From positions 1 through 6,030 of the forward strand of contig CANDHX010000087.1 in assembly GCA_947384645.1 (NCBI GenBank): a DNA stretch of 6,030 nucleotides, written 5' to 3'. The notes below the pieces were generated by a model. The model was not told the origin of the DNA, searched no databases, and saw only the letters and a list, made by a program, of their open reading frames with translations. The stretch comes from an uncultured Mycoplasmatota bacterium. Its GTDB lineage: Bacteria > Bacillota_I > Bacilli_A > RF39 > UBA660. Below, piece by piece: positions 1 through 4,593 of this stretch. The position numbers and the translations under genes are program-made. Position 1 is the first letter of the stretch, and each line of letters begins with the position of its first letter.

Positions 1-70
1 TTCTACTATCCGGACTTCTACTATCCGGACTTCTACTATCCGGACTTCTACTATCCGGACTTCTACTATC
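1..70 (+). repeat. 15-bp tandem repeat array, 4 full copies plus 10 bases
   Basis: The unit TTCTACTATCCGGAC is repeated four times without a mismatch from the first base of the window, followed by a fifth partial copy that diverges after TTCTACTATC. The array probably continues to the left of the window, so the true copy number is unknown. The unit is a multiple of three and each unit contains the palindrome TCCGGA. Perfect identity between copies suggests recent expansion by slippage or ongoing homogenisation. Confidence 0.97.
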
Positions 71-75
71 AATAA
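1..75 (+). CDS. Partial 3' end of a gene encoding FYYPD pentapeptide repeats
   Basis: Read from base 1, the tandem array translates as four FYYPD pentapeptides followed by FYYQ and a TAA stop at 73-75. The stop therefore falls directly at the end of the last partial repeat, as expected if the array is the C-terminal tail of a protein whose start lies left of the window. The peptide is very aromatic (Phe-Tyr-Tyr) with regularly spaced Pro-Asp. Low-complexity aromatic tails of this kind are found on some surface, coat or adhesive proteins, but no family can be named from 24 residues. The other two plus frames are also open across the array, and minus-strand frames are partly open, so the coding call rests on the period of 15 and the position of the stop. 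No clear hairpin terminator follows before the next gene. Confidence 0.45.
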   Translation, partial: FYYPDFYYPDFYYPDFYYPDFYYQ

Positions 76-165
76 AATTTTCCCACAAAAGAATTACTAT
101 TGTCAAGCTTTTTTAACCAAAAATTGTTCAACTCCAAAAGAAACGATATTCAAAAATTAATTGTT

Positions 166-193
166 TTAACTTTATATAAATGTATGTTATTAT
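166..193 (+). promoter_or_regulatory. Weak candidate promoter for the glycosylation operon
   Basis: TTAACT at 166-171 (4 of 6 to the -35 consensus) and TATTAT at 188-193 (5 of 6 to the -10 consensus) are 16 bp apart. Transcription would begin near position 200, just ahead of the ribosome site AAGAGGTG at 202-209. That leaves a very short leader, so this pairing may be wrong; the surrounding sequence is AT-rich enough to offer alternatives. Confidence 0.3.
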
Positions 194-214
194 AAAAATA
201 CAAGAGGTGTAGTT

Positions 215-2644
215 ATGAAAAAGAAAAAAATATTAATCTATTTATTATCTATGGCAATACCCGTTATCATCTTTATGGTATGTGCTTACATAAACGGTTT
301 TGTGCCCTTCGGAAAAGAAATGCTCAATTCATATGACTCATTCACTCAGTATCCGGGAATGCTTCTAGAACACATCCGTCTTTTAAAAGAAGGACTCCCC
401 TTCTATTCGTGGAAAGGAGGACTCGGGTTTAACTTCTTTGGAACACTTACTTATTACTGTATGAGTCCCTTAAACTTACTAGCCATATTTGCTAGTCCAA
501 ATAACTATCACATCTTTATTTCTATCATGACTTTTATAAGATTTGCTCTTTTGGGTGGTACGATGTGCTTTTACTTGAGTCATAAAGAATACAAGCCTCT
601 TTATGTCGTCCTATTTAGCACTATATATGCTTTAATGGGATATACATGTACCTACTATTACAACTTTTTATGGATAGATTCTGTGATTATGCTCCCCCTC
701 GTCATCCATGGATTAGACAAAATAATCGAAGGAAAAAGCCCGGGATTTTATATTTTTACTCTAGCATTCACTGTCATAATCAACTATTACATAGGCTATA
801 TGATATGTATCTTTTCTCTTCTTTGGTTCATCTATAATATGGTCATAAAAGATATTAAAGATAAGAAAAAAATAGTTAAAACCTTCATCACGAGTTCTCT
901 TTTAGCTGGATTCATAGGAATGGTTGTGATAATCCCGAGCTTTTTTGCCCTACTCAAAGGTAAAGCAGACCTCTATAACGAAGTCAACTACTTAGGAGCT
1001 AATAGAAACATTCTAACGTTCTTCTATACCTTCACGACAGGTGCTTACCAAAACGGCGACCAAACATATGGACCAGCCTTGATATATGTAGGAATTATAA
1101 CTCTAGTACTTTGTATCATGTATTTTTATAATAAAAAGTTTTCCAAAAAAGAAAAAATTGCAACTCTATTAGTCATGATATTTTTCTATCTCTCGTTTTC
1201 CATTCACTTTCTAAATTATGCATGGCAATTCTTTCAACAGCCAATTTGGTGGCAAAGCAGATTTTCTTTCACATTTAGTTTCTTTCTTATTACTGTTGCC
1301 ATTAAAACTCTAACTCAAATAGAACACGTCAAAATGAAGATTTCACATCGCTTAGTATTATCGATTTTATTCGTAATAGCTGTCCTAATAGGAGCCAAAT
1401 TTAAATGGGACGTCATAACTGATGTACCGGTGTACACTTATATCTTTTTGGGATTTAGTCTACTAATATTTTTAGAATTCATTTTCTTAATCGACAAAAA
1501 AAGCTTTTTAACAATGGTATTGATTTTTACCTTTATAGAAATTTCTCTAAACACATATAATAGTCTCAAAGGGAACTTCCGTTATAAATCCCATACAGAT
1601 TATCAATATGTAAAAGAAGAAGTTCCTAAGTACATTAAAAAACTCGATAAAGAAAACGAAAGCTTTTATCGAATGGAACTCATGAACGATTTTTCATCAG
1701 ATGACGGTCTATACTTCGGTTATAATGGCATAAATTATTTTAATTCAGTAAGAAACGTAGCACCTCTAAATCTGTTATCTAAATTAGGAGTTAATGTCTA
1801 TAATGAAAGTCACATCGAATTAAAAACGTTTGACCCTGTCCTTTTGAGCATCTTAAATATCAAATACCTCTATGGAGAAAAGATAGACTACTATAAAGAA
1901 AATGATATCCGTCTTTTTGAAAATGAACACCCATTATCCCTAGCTTTTGCTTCCAGAAGTGATATAAAAAATGTCGTATTAAAAGAAGACGAATATTATC
2001 GAAATAGAGAATCATTCATGAAGGCACTAACCGGCTTAAAAGACGATATCTATAAAACCATATCTAAAGATAATTTTATAAAAAAGTACGATACAAACGA
2101 GACCTTATTCACATACACTTTTACATCTGATGGACACTACTTAGTCATTCCAGAATTTGCTGGTACCGTAAAGATAAATGATAAAGTAAAGGACATCGAA
2201 GAATACTATAAGGAAATAAAAGAAAACGACGAAGTAACGATAGTTTACAATATATATGGCGAGTTTACAGAAGGAGACGTATTTGTTACTCTATTAGACT
2301 TAGATGCCTATCAAAAACACATCGACTCTTTAGAAGACTCTTTGATGAAAGCTCAAACGAACACAAATGGTCATATATTAACTGGTTCTATAGATGTTAA
2401 ACCAGGACATGATTACTTATTTACCTCAATCGAATATGAAGAAGGAATGAAAATTTACTTAGATGATAAAGAGATAAAGCCCGACATTATTGGAGAAGCT
2501 CTAATCGGTTTTCCGATATCCGAAGGCTCGCATAAAGTAGTTATAGATTATATTCCAAAGGGCTTGCGGACGGGCATACTAGTGTCGACTCTTAGTCTAA
2601 TGTGCTCTATATTTTATTTACAAAGAAAGAAAAAAGAACTATAA
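215..2644 (+). CDS. YfhO family membrane glycosyltransferase (809 aa)
   Basis: This is a multispanning membrane protein of the YfhO family (GT-C fold), which in Bacillus subtilis and Listeria takes sugar from an undecaprenyl-phosphate carrier and adds it to lipoteichoic acid or another envelope polymer on the outer face of the membrane. A first membrane helix lies at about residues 6-26. It is followed by an extracytoplasmic loop with the family-type motif YDSFTQYPG (residues 40-48; Asp41 is the likely catalytic-type acid), then WIDSVIMLP around 153-161. About 11 further helices run to about residue 447, including the typical SRFSFTFSF segment at 348-356. Residues about 450-784 form an extracytoplasmic domain with YfhO-like stretches (FYRMEL, GYNGINYFNS, LNIKYLYG, PLSLAFAS). 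A final helix at about 785-801 ends in a Lys-rich tail. Length is close to B. subtilis YfhO. AAGAGGTG lies 5 bases before the ATG. The gene after it starts 20 bases downstream. The family is secure; the acceptor polymer is unknown. Confidence 0.93.
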   Translation: MKKKKILIYLLSMAIPVIIFMVCAYINGFVPFGKEMLNSYDSFTQYPGMLLEHIRLLKEGLPFYSWKGGLGFNFFGTLTYYCMSPLNLLAIFASPNNYHIFISIMTFIRFALLGGTMCFYLSHKEYKPLYVVLFSTIYALMGYTCTYYYNFLWIDSVIMLPLVIHGLDKIIEGKSPGFYIFTLAFTVIINYYIGYMICIFSLLWFIYNMVIKDIKDKKKIVKTFITSSLLAGFIGMVVIIPSFFALLKGKADLYNEVNYLGANRNILTFFYTFTTGAYQNGDQTYGPALIYVGIITLVLCIMYFYNKKFSKKEKIATLLVMIFFYLSFSIHFLNYAWQFFQQPIWWQSRFSFTFSFFLITVAIKTLTQIEHVKMKISHRLVLSILFVIAVLIGAKFKWDVITDVPVYTYIFLGFSLLIFLEFIFLIDKKSFLTMVLIFTFIEISLNTYNSLKGNFRYKSHTDYQYVKEEVPKYIKKLDKENESFYRMELMNDFSSDDGLYFGYNGINYFNSVRNVAPLNLLSKLGVNVYNESHIELKTFDPVLLSILNIKYLYGEKIDYYKENDIRLFENEHPLSLAFASRSDIKNVVLKEDEYYRNRESFMKALTGLKDDIYKTISKDNFIKKYDTNETLFTYTFTSDGHYLVIPEFAGTVKINDKVKDIEEYYKEIKENDEVTIVYNIYGEFTEGDVFVTLLDLDAYQKHIDSLEDSLMKAQTNTNGHILTGSIDVKPGHDYLFTSIEYEEGMKIYLDDKEIKPDIIGEALIGFPISEGSHKVVIDYIPKGLRTGILVSTLSLMCSIFYLQRKKKEL

Positions 2645-2664
2645 TGAAATCGGAGGTTCTCTAA

Positions 2665-3606
2665 ATGAAACTAAGCATTATAATTCCTGCAATGAACGAA
2701 GAAGGAAACATAGATACCATATACAATACGATTAAAAATACTTTTGAACGAGACGACTATGAAATAATATTTATTGATGACGGTTCTGTCGATAAGACGT
2801 TTAAAGTTTTAGAATCAGTGCAAAAAAAAGACAAAGATCACGTTAGAGCTATCGGTTTTAGTCGTAATTTTGGAAAAGATGCAGCTATATATGCTGGACT
2901 CGAACACGCTAAAGGAGAGTACACTGCTATAATCGATGCCGATATGGAACAAAACCCAGAGTATTTACTTAAAATGATGGACTATTTAGATAAACATCCC
3001 GACTGTGACCAAGTAGCAATGACTATCAAAAAACGCAAAGCGGGAAGCTTTATAAAAAGACTCGGTGGAAAGATGTTTTACAAAGTCATCAACATTTTAT
3101 CCGATGTCAAATTCCAAAAAGATGCTTCAGACTTTAGAATGTTTAAATCGACTGTAAAAGATGCCATATTGTCTTTACCAGAAAAAAATCGTTTTTCTAA
3201 AGGCATATTTAGTTGGATTGGTTTTAATACTAAAACTATGGAATACGACGTCGGAAAAAGAAAATCTGGCGAGACTAAGTTTAATTTTAAATCATCTATG
3301 AAATACGCCTTAAATGGAATAGTCGGCTTTTCAGTAAAACCACTTCGCCTAGCAACTATTTTAGGAGTAATAACCAGTTTAGGTGGTTTTATCTATTTGA
3401 TTTATCTAATAGCAAAAACGTTAATACAAGGCGTTGAAGTTCCAGGGTTTGCCACTATTGTATGCTTAATTCTCTTCATAGGTGGAGTTCAATTGATTGC
3501 AATTGGTATATTGGGCGAATATTTAGCAAGGACATTCGTCGAAACAAAAAATAGACCTATCTACATAGTTAAGAAAAAGCTCGGATTTGAGGAAGAAATA
3601 TTATAA
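2665..3606 (+). CDS. Family 2 glycosyltransferase of the CsbB/GtrB (polyprenyl-phosphate sugar transferase) type (313 aa)
   Basis: This protein is predicted to move a sugar from a nucleotide donor to undecaprenyl phosphate on the cytoplasmic face, making the lipid-linked donor that the upstream YfhO protein would use. The N-terminal GT-A domain begins SIIIPAMNEEGN (4-15) and contains FIDDGS (36-41; Asp38-Asp39), SRNFGKDAA (66-74) and the metal-binding DAD (91-93). SDFRMF (155-160) and KRKSGETKF (198-206) match the usual (G/S)DFR and R.(A/S)GE(S/T)K positions. Two membrane helices at about 228-250 and 262-288 precede the family-typical GEYLARTF and a NRPIY tail. The region after DAD reads MEQNPE where relatives usually have LQ.PP, a mild departure. 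Length agrees with CsbB-like proteins (about 310-330 residues). GGAGG at 2652-2656 lies 8 bases before the ATG, so it is almost certainly co-transcribed with the gene upstream. The sugar cannot be deduced. Confidence 0.94.
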   Translation: MKLSIIIPAMNEEGNIDTIYNTIKNTFERDDYEIIFIDDGSVDKTFKVLESVQKKDKDHVRAIGFSRNFGKDAAIYAGLEHAKGEYTAIIDADMEQNPEYLLKMMDYLDKHPDCDQVAMTIKKRKAGSFIKRLGGKMFYKVINILSDVKFQKDASDFRMFKSTVKDAILSLPEKNRFSKGIFSWIGFNTKTMEYDVGKRKSGETKFNFKSSMKYALNGIVGFSVKPLRLATILGVITSLGGFIYLIYLIAKTLIQGVEVPGFATIVCLILFIGGVQLIAIGILGEYLARTFVETKNRPIYIVKKKLGFEEEIL

Positions 3607-3658
3607 AACATAATAAATCCTTCTATTTAAATATATGAAAAGCTTTAAATAATGGTAG

Positions 3659-3687
3659 TTTACAAAGCCATATAAATATGTTACGGG
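3659..3687 (+). promoter_or_regulatory. Degenerate antitoxin promoter of module 1
   Basis: TTTACA at 3659-3664 is followed after 17 bp by TACGGG at 3682-3687, preceded by an extended -10 TG at 3679-3680. The stretch is clearly related to the strong promoter at 4140-4168: both share TAAATATGTTA (3673-3683 and 4154-4164) and the 17-bp spacing. Here, however, the -10 hexamer matches only 2 of 6 consensus bases. It may be inactive, very weak, or read by another sigma factor. Confidence 0.35.
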
Positions 3688-3688
3688 A

Positions 3689-3769
3689 ATACTTAACTTT
3701 GGCGAGTTGAGTACTTACCTATAATTGGTGAAGCACTTAATCTATGCTAGATTGAGTGCTATTTCTTTA
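3689..3769 (+). ncRNA. Candidate antisense (antitoxin) RNA of module 1
   Basis: The plus strand can form a stem-loop with arms ACTTAACT (3691-3698) and AGTTGAGT (3705-3712; one G-U pair) around loop TTGGCG, followed by a terminator hairpin at 3732-3760. This is the same two-hairpin layout as the module 2 antitoxin, and it converges on the minus-strand peptide gene at 3759-3848. The decamer AAGCACTTAA at 3731-3740 recurs as AAGCACTCAA at 3878-3887 in the toxin leader, so this RNA could pair with the leader as well as with the toxin mRNA 3' end. The 5' end is uncertain because the promoter is poor; the RNA may instead be the 3' end of the glycosylation operon transcript. The assignment is inferred from structure and position only. 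Confidence 0.5.
3732..3769 (+). terminator. Intrinsic terminator of the module 1 antisense RNA, possibly also of the glycosylation operon
   Basis: The arms AGCACTTAATCTA (3732-3744) and TAGATTGAGTGCT (3748-3760) form a 13-bp stem with a 3-base loop, followed by ATTTCTTTA. On the plus strand position 3738 pairs with 3754 as U-G; on the minus strand the same position becomes an A-C mismatch, and no T-run follows, so the element favours plus-strand transcripts. It is the first convincing terminator after the glycosyltransferase gene ending at 3606. Confidence 0.7.
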
Positions 3770-3848
3770 TAGATAGAATCATCAAAGAGACTATTAATAA
3801 AATGATGATTAATATTAGAAATGAGATTAATAAATCCTTTTTCTTCAT
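3759..3848 (-). CDS. Small hydrophobic peptide, candidate type I toxin of module 1 (29 aa)
   Basis: Starting from ATG at 3848-3846, this short frame encodes MKKKD, then an almost unbroken run of Leu, Ile and Val (about residues 6-25) long enough to cross the membrane once, and ends SIKK before TAG. The ribosome site GGAAGGTGG (3866-3858) lies 9 bases upstream. The 11 bases GGCTTGATATT between ribosome site and start are identical to those in front of the second peptide at 4280-4372. Both peptides begin MK.K and end IKK-TAG. The stop codon is part of the plus-strand terminator stem. Size, charge pattern and convergent antisense RNA fit a membrane-acting type I toxin, but the sequence lacks the Pro-x-x-x-Gly type core of Fst and does not resemble TxpA-like peptides. 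The function is inferred, and its promoter is weak. Confidence 0.68.
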   Translation of the reverse strand: MKKKDLLISFLILIIILLIVSLMILSIKK

Positions 3849-3861
3849 AATATCAAGCCAC

Positions 3862-3896
3862 CTTCCATAAGAAAGACAAGCACTCAACAATTAAGT
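3862..3896 (-). promoter_or_regulatory. Leader hairpins of the module 1 peptide mRNA
   Basis: On the minus strand, ACTTAA (3896-3891) and TTGAGT (3887-3882) form a short stem-loop with loop TTG, related in sequence to the antisense RNA stem at 3691-3712. Closer to the gene, CTTTC (3875-3871) can pair with GGAAG (3866-3862) in the ribosome site across a TTAT loop, with one wobble pair. The second stem would partly hide the ribosome site but is weaker than its counterpart in module 2. Confidence 0.45.
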
Positions 3897-3935
3897 TTCC
3901 CTATCGCATACAATACTACCAATGAAATGAACCAA

Positions 3936-3962
3936 AGCATAGTTAGTAAATGAAATGGTCAA
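3936..3962 (-). promoter_or_regulatory. Tentative promoter for the module 1 peptide
   Basis: TTGACC (3962-3957) and TATGCT (3941-3936) are separated by 15 bp on the minus strand, a short spacing. The position equivalent to the good -10 of module 2 instead reads TATGCG (3910-3905), with no matching -35. Neither option is convincing, so expression of this peptide may be low or conditional. Confidence 0.25.
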
Positions 3963-4139
3963 TATTTGAGAAATAACAAAATACTTTAACGAAAAACTAT
4001 ACTAAAGTAACAATTTTTATTTTAACATCTTCCCTATTTTTAAACTCATCTTTAAAGTTTTGTAACATTTTATTCATAATCAAATGTTCTTTTTGTGTTC
4101 TCTCTGATACCATTTTACTTTATTAACTAGCCGAATTTT

Positions 4140-4168
4140 TTGACAAAAACAACTAAATATGTTAATAT
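4140..4168 (+). promoter_or_regulatory. Strong sigma-A promoter for the module 2 antisense RNA
   Basis: A perfect TTGACA at 4140-4145 and TAATAT at 4163-4168 are separated by exactly 17 bp, with an extended -10 TG at 4160-4161. Transcription would start near 4175. No protein-coding frame with a proper ribosome site follows, but two stable hairpins do, which points to a small RNA. A constitutive strong promoter is the norm for type I antitoxins. Confidence 0.85.
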
Positions 4169-4174
4169 GAATAT

Positions 4175-4289
4175 GTCAAGGAAACTTGCATAAAATAAAA
4201 AAAGAGGAACATTTGGTTTTGCAAGTGAATGTCGCCTCTATTAAGTTGAGTTTGACACTCTATCGTTGCTGAAGAGTGTCTATTTTTTT
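4175..4289 (+). ncRNA. Antisense (antitoxin) RNA of module 2, about 115 nt
   Basis: The predicted RNA runs from the promoter at 4140-4168 to the terminator ending near 4289. A short CAAG-GAAA-CTTG stem with a GNRA-type tetraloop lies at 4177-4188. The main internal stem pairs AGAGG (4203-4207) with CCTCT (4235-4239) and ACATT (4209-4213) with AATGT (4228-4232). The terminator hairpin is at 4254-4280. It converges on the peptide gene at 4280-4372 and overlaps its mRNA through the terminator and the last codons. GACACTC at 4254-4260 recurs at 4411-4417 in the toxin leader, so the RNA can also pair with GAGUGUC in that leader. GCCTC at 4234-4238 is complementary to part of the toxin ribosome site. 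This matches the convergent Fst/par design, in which one small RNA contacts both ends of the toxin mRNA. The role is inferred. Confidence 0.72.
4254..4289 (+). terminator. Terminator of the module 2 antisense RNA, overlapping the toxin stop codon
   Basis: The arms GACACTCT (4254-4261) and AGAGTGTC (4273-4280) form an 8-bp stem with an 11-base loop, followed on the plus strand by TATTTTTTT. The T-run is the complement of the two Lys codons (AAA AAA) and the TAG stop of the minus-strand peptide. The same hairpin lies just after the peptide stop on the minus strand, but without a T-run on that side, so termination in that direction may be inefficient. Confidence 0.85.
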
Positions 4290-4372
4290 ATTGCCAATAC
4301 CAGAAGGCACGATAGCAGTAAAATGACAGAAATGAGCTTAAGAACTTTTATTATAAAAGTCTTTGTTTTCAT
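4280..4372 (-). CDS. Small hydrophobic peptide, candidate type I toxin of module 2 (30 aa)
   Basis: From ATG at 4372-4370 this frame encodes a basic N-terminal part (Lys at 2, 4, 9 and 12), a hydrophobic stretch at about residues 13-28 with one Cys at 22, and a final IKK before TAG. Ribosome site GGGAGG (4388-4383) lies 10 bases upstream. The leader GGCTTGATATT is the same as for the peptide at 3759-3848, and the general plan (MK.K start, membrane segment, IKK end) is shared, although the cores differ strongly. It has its own good promoter (4467-4439), a leader hairpin hiding the ribosome site, and a convergent small RNA. These are the hallmarks of a type I toxin, for which membrane insertion is the usual mode of action. 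It is not recognisable as Fst, TxpA or another named family. A small membrane regulator remains possible. Confidence 0.75.
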   Translation of the reverse strand: MKTKTFIIKVLKLISVILLLSCLLVLAIKK

Positions 4373-4382
4373 CAATATCAAG

Positions 4383-4408
4383 CCTCCCTTCTACTAGAAG
4401 ATAGGAGG
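4383..4408 (-). promoter_or_regulatory. Hairpin sequestering the ribosome site of the module 2 peptide
   Basis: In the minus-strand mRNA, CCUCC (4408-4404) pairs with GGAGG (4387-4383), and CUUCU (4400-4396) pairs with AGAAG (4392-4388). The loop is AGU, and three bases (4403-4401) are bulged on one side. The ribosome site GGGAGG is thus wholly buried in a 10-bp stem. In the Fst system a comparable 5' stem delays translation until the mRNA is processed or the antitoxin is lost. Confidence 0.75.
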
Positions 4409-4438
4409 ACGACACTCACATTAAATGTTCCTAATAGA

Positions 4439-4467
4439 ATTATACAATAAAGGTAATAGTAAAACAA
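4439..4467 (-). promoter_or_regulatory. Promoter for the module 2 peptide mRNA
   Basis: On the minus strand TTGTTT (4467-4462) is followed after 17 bp by a perfect TATAAT (4444-4439). Transcription would begin near 4432, giving a leader of about 60 nt and an mRNA of about 180 nt down to the hairpin at 4254-4280. A real promoter with no other gene in front of it supports the 30-residue frame being a true gene. Confidence 0.8.
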
Positions 4468-4538
4468 GTAATCTCAAAATTGTTTAACTACTCCTAAGAG
4501 TAATGTTTTTGATATAGTTTTTTAATAATATAAAGAAC

Positions 4539-4568
4539 TTGACATACTGCTATACTTTCCTTTATAAT
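4539..4568 (+). promoter_or_regulatory. Consensus sigma-A promoter for the unknown 327-aa protein
   Basis: Perfect TTGACA (4539-4544) and perfect TATAAT (4563-4568) are separated by 18 bp. The expected transcription start is near 4575, leaving a leader of about 20 bases that contains AGGGGG at 4581-4586. This rules out the upstream TTG at 4573 as the start codon, because it would sit at or before the transcript end. Confidence 0.9.
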
Positions 4569-4593
4569 ATCTTTGCAAAAAGGGGGAAATATC

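Noticed and set aside
1..70. CRISPR-like array
   Set aside because: The copies are directly adjacent 15-mers without spacers, so this is a simple tandem repeat.
101..106. TTGACA on the minus strand as a promoter -35
   Set aside because: No acceptable -10 lies 15-19 bp further along that strand, and no minus-strand gene follows within the window.
646..837. 63-codon plus-strand frame inside the YfhO gene
   Set aside because: It lies wholly inside a well-supported membrane protein gene in another frame, with no ribosome site or recognisable protein features.
3624..3651. AT-only inverted repeat TATTTAAA/TTTAAATA as the terminator of the glycosylation operon
   Set aside because: The stem contains only A-T pairs, the loop is 12 bases and no T-run follows, so it is unlikely to terminate transcription.
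3997..4113. 38-codon minus-strand frame beginning MVSERTQKEH
   Set aside because: There is no ribosome site before its ATG, no convincing promoter, and no link to a known family. It could be a remnant of an older gene but cannot be supported as a gene.
4213..4272. Short plus-strand frame from TTG after AGAGG (19 codons) within the module 2 antisense RNA
   Set aside because: AGAGG is part of the main stem of the RNA, the start is a TTG, the frame runs into the terminator, and module 1 has no counterpart.
3759..4372. Direct homology of the two peptides to Fst, Ldr or TxpA-type toxins
   Set aside because: Only the size, membrane segment and convergent layout agree; the characteristic core residues of those families are not visible.
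4489..4502. Inverted repeat TACTC-CTAA-GAGTA as a terminator or operator
   Set aside because: The stem has only 5 bp and is separated from the following T-run; there is no transcript for it to end. A protein-binding role cannot be excluded but nothing supports it.
4573..4593. Upstream TTG start adding 7 residues to the unknown protein
   Set aside because: The TTG sits at the predicted transcription start and would translate through the ribosome site that serves the GTG at 4594.
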